DNA of 35,674 nt from Bacillota bacterium (GCA_023397475.1 JAEWUD010000050.1:1-35674); one strand, 5' to 3'. Shown: positions 16,426 through 25,063, counted from the stretch's first letter. Notes: generated from the letters alone by a model not told the origin. Numbers and translations are program-made.

Positions 16426-18543
16426 ATGGAGAGACAATGGTTCCTGCCGGTATCAAGGCAGGACATGACGGACCGGGATTGGTATTATTATGATTTTCTC
16501 GTCGTCTCAGGCGACGCGTATGTCGATCACCCGAGCTTCGGACCTGCGGTAATTGCGCGAGTTCTGGAGCAGGCGGGCTTTCGCGTCGCGGTTCTTGCGC
16601 AGCCTGCCTTCGGCGACGCCGAGGCTTTTCGTGCGATGGGACGTCCGCGCTACGGCGTCATGATCGGATCGGGCAACCTCGACTCGATGGTCGCGCATTA
16701 TACGGCCTCGCGAAAAAAACGCAGCGAGGACTTCTACTCGCCGGGACGTAAGACGGGGCTCCGTCCGGATCGCGCAACGATTGTCTATTCGAAACTGGCA
16801 CGCGAGGCATTTGGCGACGAGACGCCGATCATCATCGGCGGCCTCGAGGCGTCGTTGCGACGTTTCGCGCATTACGATTACTGGGATGACCGCGTGCGCC
16901 CAAGTATTCTTGTCGACGCGGGAGCGGATCTCCTGATCTACGGGATGGGCGAGCGGACGGTTCGTCTCATTGCCGAGCAACTTCGCAAGGGAACAGCCGT
17001 CGCGGAGATCACGAATATTCCCGGCACGGCGTTCGTCACGAGCGACGCAGCACCATATCTCGGGAAGGGGATTTTGAGCCCTTCGTATGAAGACGTTTCG
17101 TCTTTTCGCCGCGTGTTCGCCGAGGCGACGAAGCTCCAGTATGAGGAGCACGATCCGGTTCGCGGGCGAACGCTTCTTCAGAAGCACGGCGACCGTTTTC
17201 TCGTTGTCCGCCCGCCGGCGATGCCGCTGACCCGAGAGGAACTCGACGCGGCGGCCGAATTGCCGTACACACGCGAGGCGCATCCGGATTATGACGAGTC
17301 CGGCGGTGTTCCGGCCTTCGATGAAGTTCGGTTCTCGATCATCCATAACCGCGGCTGCTTCGGTGCCTGTAATTTCTGCAGCCTTGCCTGGCATCAGGGT
17401 CGCATGGTCACGTCGCGAAGCGCCGCATCCGTCGTCCGTGAGGCGCGTCAACTCACGGAACACAAGGACTTCAAGGGGTATATCAACGATGTCGGCGGAC
17501 CTACGGCGAATTTCCGCCGGCCCTCCTGCCAGGGACAGAAGACGCGCGGCATGTGCCGGTCCAAGCGTTGCCTGACGCCCGTGCCCTGCGAGAAGCTCGA
17601 GGTCGATCACTCCGAATATCTCTCGCTTCTCCGGAGTCTCCGGTCAATTCCCGGCGTGAAAAAGGTCTTCGTCCGTTCGGGCATTCGTTTTGACTACCTG
17701 ATCTACGATAAGGACCCCGCATTCTTCCAGGAACTCGTCGAGCATCACATTTCCGGCCAACTCAAGGTCGCACCGGAGCACTGCGCCGACAACGTTCTCG
17801 ATCAGATGGGCAAGCCCCGCTTCGAGGTCTACCGGCGTTTCATCGAGCTCTACGAGAAGCAGAACGAGAAGGCTGGGAAACGCCAGTTCGTCGTCCCGTA
17901 CCTGATGAGCTCGCATCCGGGCAGCACGCTCGCCGACGCCATCGCGCTCGCCGAATACCTGCACTCGATCGACCGCCAGCCCGAGCAGGTCCAGGATTTC
18001 TATCCGACACCCGGGACAATCTCGACTGCGATGTACCACTGCGGTTATAATCCGCTTACGATGGAACGCGTCTATGTCGCGAAAACACCGCACGAAAAGG
18101 AGCTCCAGCGAGCACTTCTCCAATACAAGAATCCCGAGAAGCGCGCTCTCGTCGCAGAGGCCTTACACAAGGCCGGTCGCCCGGATCTGATCGGTCACGA
18201 CCCGCGGTGTCTGATCCGTCCGCCCGCGAAAGGGGACACGACAAGGGCGTCGGGAAAACCCACTTCGCGTTCAAAAGGCGGTACGTCGACGCGCGCGAAC
18301 ACGAAAGCGTCGTCTCGCCCGGACAGTAAATCCGGAACGCGGTCCGACAGCAGATCCGGGACTCGCTCAGATAGTAAATCCGGAACGCGGTCAGGCGGCA
18401 AGTCATCCTCTGGTGCCGCGAGTAACAGCGGAGCACTCAGGAAGCCAACCTCCGGTGCCGCAAGAAATGGCGGAGCAGCCAAAAAATCATCCGACAGGAA
18501 GCCAACCGACAGGAAGAAGCCTGACAGCCGGGGAAGAGGCTAA
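16426..18543 (+). CDS. ygiQ: YgiQ family radical SAM protein (UPF0313) with basic repetitive tail
   Basis: A 705-residue radical SAM protein of the conserved but uncharacterised YgiQ family. The N-terminal part carries the family signature FLVVSGDAYVDHPSFG, and the radical SAM cluster is CX3CX2C at C311, C315 and C318 (CFGACNFC). The family region GGPTANFRRPSC and further cysteines follow. From about residue 603 a tail of about 100 residues is rich in Ser, Arg, Lys and Gly and contains an 8-residue repeat of the form SGTRSDSK; it is disordered and very basic, as in some but not all relatives. AAGGAG lies six bases before the ATG. Confidence 0.93.
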   Translation: MERQWFLPVSRQDMTDRDWYYYDFLVVSGDAYVDHPSFGPAVIARVLEQAGFRVAVLAQPAFGDAEAFRAMGRPRYGVMIGSGNLDSMVAHYTASRKKRSEDFYSPGRKTGLRPDRATIVYSKLAREAFGDETPIIIGGLEASLRRFAHYDYWDDRVRPSILVDAGADLLIYGMGERTVRLIAEQLRKGTAVAEITNIPGTAFVTSDAAPYLGKGILSPSYEDVSSFRRVFAEATKLQYEEHDPVRGRTLLQKHGDRFLVVRPPAMPLTREELDAAAELPYTREAHPDYDESGGVPAFDEVRFSIIHNRGCFGACNFCSLAWHQGRMVTSRSAASVVREARQLTEHKDFKGYINDVGGPTANFRRPSCQGQKTRGMCRSKRCLTPVPCEKLEVDHSEYLSLLRSLRSIPGVKKVFVRSGIRFDYLIYDKDPAFFQELVEHHISGQLKVAPEHCADNVLDQMGKPRFEVYRRFIELYEKQNEKAGKRQFVVPYLMSSHPGSTLADAIALAEYLHSIDRQPEQVQDFYPTPGTISTAMYHCGYNPLTMERVYVAKTPHEKELQRALLQYKNPEKRALVAEALHKAGRPDLIGHDPRCLIRPPAKGDTTRASGKPTSRSKGGTSTRANTKASSRPDSKSGTRSDSRSGTRSDSKSGTRSGGKSSSGAASNSGALRKPTSGAARNGGAAKKSSDRKPTDRKKPDSRGRG

Positions 18544-18565
18544 TCCGCGAGAATAGGAGTAACCG

Positions 18566-19450
18566 ATGCGAGAATTCACCTTCGAGAAACTCGATGTATT
18601 CACACACAAGGGATCGGCGGGAAACCCTGCTGGTCTCGTTCCGATGACTCCCGGCGACATGCTCTCCGAAAACGAGATGCAACAACTTGCCCGGGAGCTT
18701 GGCGGATTTGTCAATGAGACTGCGTTTATCCATGAAGCGGAGGACGGATTTCACTTGCGATTCTTCTCTTCGGCGTGCGAGGTCGCCTTCTGCGGGCATG
18801 CCCTGATCGGAACCTTCTATCGCTTGATTACAACAAATCCGCGCCTGCTTGACCAACCGGAGCTGACGATGCACGTTCGGGCAGGAGCGCTTACCGTATA
18901 CAATCGCGTGTCGGAGGAGGATGCCGTCTATATCGCCGCGCCCGCCCCGCAATTTCTCGAACGCGAGATAACGAACGGAGAGATCGCCTCGGCGCTCGGC
19001 TTTGATTTTTATACACCGGACCGATGGCTCCCGGAGGTGGTCGACGCGGGCCTTCGCACCCTGATCGTTCCGTTGCCGAGCCTGGCCGACTGCCTCTCGA
19101 CAAAGCCGGTTTTCGCGACGTTGCGTGATTTCTGCGCCGCGAAAAACATCGATATCGTCCATGTTTTCGCGCAGGAGACGATCGAAAAAGACGCGGAGTA
19201 TCACACGCGCGTATTCGCGCCGAAGTTCGGGTATCTCGAGGATCCGGCGACGGGTTCCGGCAATGCGGCGTTCGCCGGATATCTGATCAAACGGGACGCG
19301 ATGCCCGAACATCTTACCATTGAGCAGGGAGCGGACCGGGACCGTCCGAATCGCGTGAAACTCGCGCGAATTTCCGTAAACGGAGCCCAGATGATTCTCT
19401 TCGGCGGGCGCGCGGACACGACGCTCACCGGCACCTATCGATTGCGATAA
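18566..19450 (+). CDS. PhzF family isomerase-like protein
   Basis: A 294-residue member of the PhzF/YddE fold (two diaminopimelate epimerase-like halves). The catalytic glutamate is E51 in FVNETAF, with the CGH motif at 76-78 and the C-terminal EDPATGSGNAA loop that binds the substrate carboxylate. Despite the name, stand-alone members outside phenazine clusters have no established substrate, and no other phenazine genes are present. The ATG at 18566 has AGGAG seven bases upstream. It lies 22 bases after ygiQ and 36 before the GH43 gene, so the three may be cotranscribed. Confidence 0.92.
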   Translation: MREFTFEKLDVFTHKGSAGNPAGLVPMTPGDMLSENEMQQLARELGGFVNETAFIHEAEDGFHLRFFSSACEVAFCGHALIGTFYRLITTNPRLLDQPELTMHVRAGALTVYNRVSEEDAVYIAAPAPQFLEREITNGEIASALGFDFYTPDRWLPEVVDAGLRTLIVPLPSLADCLSTKPVFATLRDFCAAKNIDIVHVFAQETIEKDAEYHTRVFAPKFGYLEDPATGSGNAAFAGYLIKRDAMPEHLTIEQGADRDRPNRVKLARISVNGAQMILFGGRADTTLTGTYRLR

Positions 19451-19486
19451 ATAATCATGAATATATATTTACAGGAGGATCTCATC

Positions 19487-20902
19487 ATGACCAAACGCAG
19501 CTGCAACCCTTTCCTGCCCCCGCGCGAGTACATCCCCGACGGAGAGCCGCATGTCTTCGGCGACCGCGTCTACCTGTACGGCTCTCACGACCGTTTTGAC
19601 GGCTACGACTACTGCCTCAACGACTATGTCGGCTGGTCGGCACCGGTTGACGACCTCTCGGATTGGCGTTACGAGGGTGTGATCTTCCGCCGCGTCGACG
19701 ATCCGTCGAATCGTGACGGCAGCCAGTGTCTTTTCGCGCCGGATGTCGTGCAGGGGCCCGACGGTCGCTACTATCTCTACTATGTCCTCAACAAGCGCTC
19801 GGTCGTTGCGGTCGCCGTCTGTGACACGCCGGTCGGCCGCTACGAGTTCTACGGACACGTTCACTGGCCCGACGGCACGGTGCTCGGTGAGAAGCCGGGC
19901 GACATGCCGCAGTTCGATCCCGGTGTTCTTCGCGAAGGGGACCGGACGTATATGTACACCGGTTTCTGCTGGCCCACGGATCTCTCGCGAAAAGGTCCGA
20001 CCGTTACGGTCCTCGGCCCCGATATGCTGACGGTTATCGAAGACCCGCGTTTCATCGCTCCGAGCAAGGCTTACTCGGCCGGCACTGGCTTCGAAGGTCA
20101 TGAGTTCTATGAAGCGCCCTCAATGCGCAAAATCGGCGACACGTATTACTTCGTCTATTCCTCGATCCGCTACAGCGAGCTCTGCTATGCGACCAGTAAG
20201 TCGCCGGTCGAAGGATTTGTCTATCGCGGCGTCATCGTCTCGAACAATGATTTCAACATCGACACCTACAAGCCGGCACAGAAGCCGATGTTTTACGGCG
20301 GAAACAATCACGGTAATTTCGAGAAGGTCGGCGACCGCTATTACATCTTCTACCATCGCCATACGAACGGGACGAACTTCAGCCGGCAGGCATGCGGCGA
20401 GCCGATTGAGATCTTGGAAGACGGATCGATTCCGCAGGTTGAGATGACATCGAACGGTTTTACCGGCGTTCCTTTTGCGACGGGTGAGACGATTTGGGCT
20501 TATACCGCCTGCAATCTTTTCGCGACGACGGAGCAGGCCTATACGGGCGATCCGGGCAGCTGGCTCGACGCGCGTTTCCCGAAAATCACCCAGGAGGGAA
20601 TCGATGACGAGGGCGAGCCGCCGTATATCGCGAATTTGCGGGACGGAGCGACAGCCGGATTCAAATATGTCGATTGCAATGGGGTCAAGAAAGTCCGTCT
20701 GACCGCGCGCGGCGGGCACGGCGCGTACTCGATCCTTACCGCGTGGGACGGCGATGTTCTCGGACAAGTTCCGGTCGGCAACAGCACGGAGTGGGAGCCG
20801 GCCGAGGCGGAGATATTGATCCCGGACGGCGTCCACGCGATCTACCTGCGCTATGAGGGTCCGTCGTTTTCGAGCCTTCAGTCATTTACTTTGCTGAACT
20901 GA
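19487..20902 (+). CDS. Glycoside hydrolase family 43 protein with C-terminal beta-sandwich
   Basis: A 471-residue five-bladed beta-propeller glycosidase of GH43, probably a beta-xylosidase or alpha-L-arabinofuranosidase acting on short arabinoxylan fragments in the cytoplasm (no signal peptide). The three catalytic acids are visible: D18 (general base) in YIPDGEPH, D144 (pKa modulator) in QFDPGV and E209 (general acid) in FYEAPS. Residues from about 345 form a beta-rich domain resembling a family 6 carbohydrate-binding module. The ATG at 19487 is chosen because ACAGGAGG precedes it by seven bases; an in-frame ATG at 19457 has no such site. It may cooperate with the GH120 enzyme encoded 8 kb away. 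Confidence 0.9.
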   Translation: MTKRSCNPFLPPREYIPDGEPHVFGDRVYLYGSHDRFDGYDYCLNDYVGWSAPVDDLSDWRYEGVIFRRVDDPSNRDGSQCLFAPDVVQGPDGRYYLYYVLNKRSVVAVAVCDTPVGRYEFYGHVHWPDGTVLGEKPGDMPQFDPGVLREGDRTYMYTGFCWPTDLSRKGPTVTVLGPDMLTVIEDPRFIAPSKAYSAGTGFEGHEFYEAPSMRKIGDTYYFVYSSIRYSELCYATSKSPVEGFVYRGVIVSNNDFNIDTYKPAQKPMFYGGNNHGNFEKVGDRYYIFYHRHTNGTNFSRQACGEPIEILEDGSIPQVEMTSNGFTGVPFATGETIWAYTACNLFATTEQAYTGDPGSWLDARFPKITQEGIDDEGEPPYIANLRDGATAGFKYVDCNGVKKVRLTARGGHGAYSILTAWDGDVLGQVPVGNSTEWEPAEAEILIPDGVHAIYLRYEGPSFSSLQSFTLLN

Positions 20903-20969
20903 GGCCGACAGCGGCGATAATCGCTTAGGCCTCTGACGCTTCGAGCAAAAGCGGGGAGGATGAACTCCT

Positions 20970-22172
20970 ATGTGGAACATCGTTTTTCTCGGACTGATCA
21001 GTTTCTTCATGGATGTCAGCACCGAGATGGTCTATCCGCTGATTCCCGTCTATCTGACGACGGTTTTCGGCGCGACCCCGGTTCTTGTCGGAATGATCGA
21101 AGGCATAGCCGAGAGTCTCGCTTCACTCCTCAAGGTGTGGAGCGGGTACCTCTCGGATCGGTTCCGCAAGAAAAAGGCGATCGCGTTCGTCGGCTATTCG
21201 ACCGGACTCCTCTATAAGGTTGCTCTGCTCCTCGCCGGTTCGTGGGGCGGCATTCTCGCCGCGCGCGTTGTCGACCGCTTCGGCAAGGGAATCCGCACCG
21301 CGCCGCGCGACGTCATGGTCAGCGAGAGCGCCGTGCCCGGCAAAGAAGGGATGTCGTTCGGCCTCCACAAGGCGCTCGACATGGCGGGCGCATCGCTCGG
21401 CATCCTGCTCGCATACTTCCTTATAAGCGCCGCGCCGACCCCGGCTGACTACCGGAATATTTTCCTGTGGTCAGCCGTTCCGGCGGTTCTTGCGCTTCTG
21501 ATGTTTGTCTTTGTCCGCGAGAAGAAGCATCACGAAAAGCGCGCACCGCGCGCCCCGATCTCGCTCGCCGCTTTTCGCGAGGGCGGACGCCGGATTGACG
21601 GACGTCTGAAGCTGTATCTTGCCGTCGCTTTCCTGTTCACGCTCGGTAATTCGTCGAACGCATTCCTCTTGTTGCGCGCGAAAAACCTCGGCTTCGACGA
21701 CCGGACGGTGATCCTTCTCTACTTCCTCTACAATATCACGGCGGCGCTCCTCTCCATTCCGGCAGGTCGCCGCTCCGATAAGGTCGGCCGCAAGCGCGTG
21801 CTCGTCGTCGGTTACCTGATCTTCAGCATCGTCTATGCGGGATTCGCCATCGTGTCGCACCCGGCGATCCTGGTCGCCCTATTCATCCTCTACGGAGCCT
21901 ATACTGCCCTGATCGCGGGCGTCGAGCGCGCGTTCATCGCCGAGATCTCGCCGCCGGACCTAAAAGGAACGATGCTCGGCATGCACTCGACCCTCGTCGG
22001 CATCGCGCTCTTTCCGGCCAGCGCCATCGCCGGCCTCTTGTGGAATCAGATCGGCGCGTTCGCACCGTTCACTCTTGGCGCGATTCTGTCGCTCGCCGCC
22101 GCGGGACTTCTATTCTTCTTCCTCCGAGGGCCGGGAAGACATGGAGAGATCGTAAACGAGGAGCCGAAGTAA
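20970..22172 (+). CDS. MFS transporter
   Basis: A 400-residue major facilitator with about twelve membrane helices and a short charged loop in the middle (KKHHEKRAPRAP). The two intracellular MFS motifs are GYLSDRFRKKKAI after helix 2 and GRRSDKVGRKRVL in the second half, plus the subgroup motif RFGKGIRTAPRDVM. Substrate is unknown; the sequence does not resemble the sugar-specific subfamilies closely enough to link it to the GH43 gene. GGGGAGGA lies nine bases before the ATG. A nearer ATG at 20960 is out of frame. Confidence 0.9.
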   Translation: MWNIVFLGLISFFMDVSTEMVYPLIPVYLTTVFGATPVLVGMIEGIAESLASLLKVWSGYLSDRFRKKKAIAFVGYSTGLLYKVALLLAGSWGGILAARVVDRFGKGIRTAPRDVMVSESAVPGKEGMSFGLHKALDMAGASLGILLAYFLISAAPTPADYRNIFLWSAVPAVLALLMFVFVREKKHHEKRAPRAPISLAAFREGGRRIDGRLKLYLAVAFLFTLGNSSNAFLLLRAKNLGFDDRTVILLYFLYNITAALLSIPAGRRSDKVGRKRVLVVGYLIFSIVYAGFAIVSHPAILVALFILYGAYTALIAGVERAFIAEISPPDLKGTMLGMHSTLVGIALFPASAIAGLLWNQIGAFAPFTLGAILSLAAAGLLFFFLRGPGRHGEIVNEEPK

Positions 22173-22186
22173 GGGCCGTGAAAGAA

Positions 22187-22280
22187 TCTGATTCCGGTAT
22201 CGAGGATTCGAAGTGAGGGGGCGGCGTATATTCTGATTCCGGCATCCAGGATTTGGAGTGAGGGAGCGGCGTATATTCTG
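22187..22280. repeat. 45-bp tandem repeat, about two copies
   Basis: TCTGATTCCGG occurs at 22187 and 22232, and the unit resumes with TTCTG at 22276. Each unit ends in a GAGTGAGGGRGCGGCGTAT-like stretch. It lies just after the MFS gene. Confidence 0.75.
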
Positions 22281-22436
22281 TCGAGGATACGTAAGGCCCC
22301 GATGAATTCGTCAATTATGAGTCGCGGTAGGGGAGCATAGTGTTTCCGAGGCGCCGTCGAGGGTCCGAAAAGGAGAGCGTTGTATTACAGATGCGGTAAT
22401 GCGGAAATACCGTGTATCCGGACGCTCATTCTTCTG

Positions 22437-22442
22437 TATAAT
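22437..22442 (+). promoter_or_regulatory. -10 element for the AI-2E family gene
   Basis: A perfect TATAAT 59 bases before the start codon. The -35 region at the right distance is poor. Confidence 0.4.
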
Positions 22443-22500
22443 GACATCAGAATATCTTGCGAAGGGACTTTGATCCTTATCGCCGAAGAAAGGCCACAGC

Positions 22501-23688
22501 ATGGAGCTAAGTCGTAAAACCACAATCACGATTCTTGGAATCTGCTTCGCGACCGTCATTCTCTATGTCGGACTCGAGCATTATGCCGATCTGCGCGCGG
22601 CTTTTCAGACCGTGCTCTTTGTCCTTACACCTTTCCTGATCGGAGCGGCGCTCGCCTTCATCCTTAATGTTCCAATGCGCGCAATCGAGCGGTTCTTCCG
22701 CAAGATCGCCTCCAAGAAGAAACGCCCTCTGCCGGACGGACTCTATCGTGGCGGCGCACTCTTTATCACCGTGATCCTGTTCGTCGGCATCATCACTGCC
22801 GTGCTCTTCCTCGTCATTCCGGAAATCGGTCGTACGATCGCGGTCATCATCGACAGATATCCGACCTTTGCGGAACGCACACAGACGCAACTCAACGATC
22901 TCGCACTCCAGTATCCGCAGATCAGCACCTATATCAAGAGTTACACAATTGACTGGGAGCAGCTCGGCGAGAATGCCCTGAACTTCATTCGCACGGCGGG
23001 CGGTGATCTCTTCGGATCCGCCGTCGGCTTCGCCTCATCAGTCGCCGGCGTGATCATCAACATCCTGATCGGCATTGTTTTCGCGGTCAACATTCTCCTG
23101 CAGAAAGACCGCCTCAAGCGACAGGCCAAGAAGATCGCCTACGCCTACCTCAACGAAGAGAAAGCCGACCGTCTCATCCGCATCGGCCGCCTCTCCGACG
23201 ATACCTTCTCCCATTTCCTCTCCGGCCAGTGCCTCGAATCGCTGATCGTCATCTCGATGTTCTTGCTCTCTATGACCGTCCTTAGCATTCCCTATGCACT
23301 TCTCGTCAGTGTCCTCCTGGGCGTCATGGCCTTCATCCCGATCGTCGGCCCCTTCATCGGCTGCATGCTCGGAACCTTCTTCATTCTGACCGTCGATCCC
23401 GTAAAGGCCCTCTGGTTCTTCATCCTCTTCGTCGTTCTGCAACAGATCGAGGGCAACCTGATCTATCCGCGCGTCATGGGCAATTCGATCGGACTTCCCT
23501 CCATGTGGGTCCTCGTCGCTCTCGTCATCGGTGCCTTCTTCACCGGCATAGCCGGCATGCTCTTCTTCATCCCCCTCGCCTCCGTCGTCTATGTCCTATT
23601 CCGCGAGGCCGTCAACAAGAGATTAGTGGCGAAGGAAATTCCCGTCGAGAAGACCGACGCAAGTCCACCGCCTGCGGGGAAGAAATAA
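22501..23688 (+). CDS. AI-2E family transporter-like membrane protein
   Basis: A 395-residue membrane protein of the AI-2E exporter/PerM family (TqsA, YdbI, YtvI relatives). It has two N-terminal helices, a basic cytoplasmic patch (RKIASKKKRPL), a long amphipathic extracytoplasmic segment, then about five helices including GVMAFIPIVGPFIGCMLG and the family stretch QQIEGNLIYPRVMGNSIGL. Members have been linked to autoinducer-2 export or Na+/H+ exchange, so the substrate is open. AAAGG lies six to ten bases before the ATG. The leader of the first 75-bp array begins 32 bases after its stop. Confidence 0.92.
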   Translation: MELSRKTTITILGICFATVILYVGLEHYADLRAAFQTVLFVLTPFLIGAALAFILNVPMRAIERFFRKIASKKKRPLPDGLYRGGALFITVILFVGIITAVLFLVIPEIGRTIAVIIDRYPTFAERTQTQLNDLALQYPQISTYIKSYTIDWEQLGENALNFIRTAGGDLFGSAVGFASSVAGVIINILIGIVFAVNILLQKDRLKRQAKKIAYAYLNEEKADRLIRIGRLSDDTFSHFLSGQCLESLIVISMFLLSMTVLSIPYALLVSVLLGVMAFIPIVGPFIGCMLGTFFILTVDPVKALWFFILFVVLQQIEGNLIYPRVMGNSIGLPSMWVLVALVIGAFFTGIAGMLFFIPLASVVYVLFREAVNKRLVAKEIPVEKTDASPPPAGKK

Positions 23689-23720
23689 GAATCCTATTAA
23701 TGCGTCATAATCTACGAAGG

Positions 23721-23765
23721 GGCTGTCTCAAAACGAAAGTTGAGAGACAGCCTTGTTTTGTTCTT
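23721..23765 (+). terminator. Terminator-like hairpin opening the first array leader
   Basis: GGCTGTCTC (23721-23729) pairs with GAGACAGCC (23744-23752), followed by the T-rich TTGTTTTGTTCTT. It lies 32 bases after the AI-2E family gene and can end its transcription. The same hairpin opens the second array leader at 35125. Confidence 0.7.
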
Positions 23766-23937
23766 AATGACGATGGTGCAGTCTCACATATTTCTCGCTT
23801 CCGTACATCTAGAATCTTCGAGCCTGTGGAGGGGTAGCTTCTATTACTCGCACTCTGTGTAATGAATAACGAGAAATGATGGCTGTCGCAATTTATTGTA
23901 ACGTTATTTCGCTAGACTGGACTTATATATCATTGGT
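23721..23937 (+). repeat. Conserved leader of 75-bp array, copy 1
   Basis: About 217 bases that align with 35126-35346 through much of their length. Shared blocks are the terminator hairpin, ATGACGATGGTGCAGTCTCA, TTTCTCGCTTCCG, ATCTAGAAT, GTGTAATG and GGCTGTCGCAATTT. No protein is encoded. Its position directly before an array in both copies makes it part of a module. Confidence 0.9.
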
Positions 23938-24430
23938 GCACATACGAAACAGGCTCCTTCCCGGGTTTTCGTATGTGCGCGGGGATTCCCGGAGCGGTTA
24001 TTGCTCATTGATGCACATACGAAACAGGCACTTACACGGGTTTTCGTATGTGCGCGGGGCTTCCCGGAGCGGTTATTGCTCATTGATGCACATACGAAAA
24101 TGGCACTTACATGGGTTTTCGTATGTGCGCGGGCCTGTTCGTGGCGGTTATTCGTCATTGATGCACATACGAAACAGGCTCCTAACTGGGTTTTCGTATG
24201 TGCGCTGAGCTTCCCGGAGCGGTTATTGCTCATTGATGCACATACGAAAATGGCACTTACACGGGTTTTCGTATGTGCGTGGGGCTTCCCGGAGCGGTAA
24301 TTGCTCATTGATGCACATACGAAAATGGCACTTACACGGGTTTTCGTATGTGCGCTGGGCTTCCCAGAGCGGTTATTTGTCATTGGTGCACATACGAAAC
24401 AGGCTCACATGCGGGATGCCATATTTGTGC
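23938..24430 (+). repeat. 75-bp tandem array of palindromic elements, copy 1
   Basis: Seven units start at 23938, 24013, 24088, 24163, 24238, 24313 and 24388, a constant 75 bp; the seventh has a degenerate right half. Each unit has the arm GCACATACGAAA, a 17-base loop that varies, the arm TTTCGTATGTGC, then a 34-base spacer ending GGTTATTNNTCATTGAT. Because 75 is divisible by three, frames stay open on both strands and yield 25-residue repeats; these look like artefacts rather than proteins. Confidence 0.97.
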
Positions 24431-24561
24431 ATGTTCATCCAGCCTTTTGTTAAAGATTGTTTTATGGAGATCGTTAAGTATTTGAGACAGTATATTGGTA
24501 TTGTTCTCTCTATCAAGCAGGTGTTATGACACAGACCATTTTTAAGGTTTTGATGATATCG

Positions 24562-24714
24562 TTAATCTATGATTTCTGAAAGACAATTGAATACTGTCCT
24601 GTCACATCCGCCGATACCAGAGCTTGCTGCAACAGTGGTCGTCATAGTACAAAGAGTCCAGCCATTCGCGGCGTACTTGTTGATTGTGTTATCAAGTAAC
24701 CCAGATTTATCGCG
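24562..24714 (-). pseudogene. Fragment of a DUF4177-like protein
   Basis: The minus strand encodes a 50-residue open stretch without a start codon, containing GLLDNTINKYAANGWTLCTM and GIGGCDRT. This resembles DUF4177 domain proteins, small proteins with an LLN-x-YA-x-x-GW-x-L pattern. There is a stop codon just upstream and the C-terminus departs from the family, so it is probably a decayed copy. The assignment is from memory of the family pattern only. Confidence 0.4.
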
Positions 24715-24762
24715 TCATGTCCAATGAATTTTTAGAGATGACTTTCTTCCTTGCATATTGTA

Positions 24763-24898
24763 TTTCGTCCACAAGAAAGGCCTAGCCGGGCGCCGACTGC
24801 CTTGGTATTTGTGGACGAAATCGGAGGCTCTTAGCATTTTCGTCCACAAGAATGGCCTATCCGGTCGCCGGCACCACCCCTGTAATTTATGAACGAGA
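24763..24898. repeat. Palindromic element cluster (TTGTGGA type)
   Basis: A right arm TTTCGTCCACAA (24763-24774), a 34-base spacer, a complete 41-bp element (24809-24849: arm TTGTGGACGAAA, 17-base loop, arm TTTCGTCCACAA), then a second spacer of 37 bases related to the first and a decayed left arm TTATGAACGAGA (24887-24898). The two right arms start exactly 75 bases apart, the period of the GCACATA arrays, although the sequence is unrelated. Confidence 0.9.
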
Positions 24899-25046
24899 CG
24901 CTCTCCGCGAAGCTGCCGGTTTTCGTGTTTTTCGTACGCTATCAATTATTAACATGCATAAGCCAAGGCGTAAATTCAATCGCTTTTCCCACATGTAAAC
25001 GCTGTATACCGCAGCTTGCCTTTACATTGGAAAAACAAAACACTGT

Positions 25047-25063
25047 GCTTTTCGCGAAAAAGC
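25047..25063 (-). terminator. Weak terminator-like hairpin after the 2H phosphoesterase gene
   Basis: On the minus strand GCTTTT and AAAAGC close around TCGCG, then a T-rich stretch follows within ten bases. The stem is short and AT-rich, so it may be weak. Confidence 0.3.

Larger units (their letters stand above)
22173..22500. other. Intergenic region with 45-bp repeats and promoter
   Basis: A 328-base gap holding the 45-bp tandem repeat at 22187-22280 and the -10 element at 22437-22442. No gene is supported. Confidence 0.6.

Noticed and set aside
16507..17610. 367-codon minus-strand frame
   Set aside because: It is antisense to ygiQ, with no family similarity and no start signal.
18437..19312. 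291-codon minus-strand frame
   Set aside because: It is antisense to the PhzF-like gene; composition artefact.
23721..23752. Insertion sequence end (GGGCTGTCTC resembles terminal repeats of some IS families)
   Set aside because: The two arms lie only 14 bases apart as a hairpin with a T-rich tail after a gene, no transposase is encoded, and no matching far end or target duplication is visible. Terminator is the simpler reading, though a mobile origin of the whole module stays possible.
23938..24430. CRISPR array
   Set aside because: There are no unique spacers: the whole 75-bp unit, including the interval between palindromes, recurs. No cas genes are near. The repeat is a palindromic unit, not a 24-37 bp direct repeat with varied spacers.
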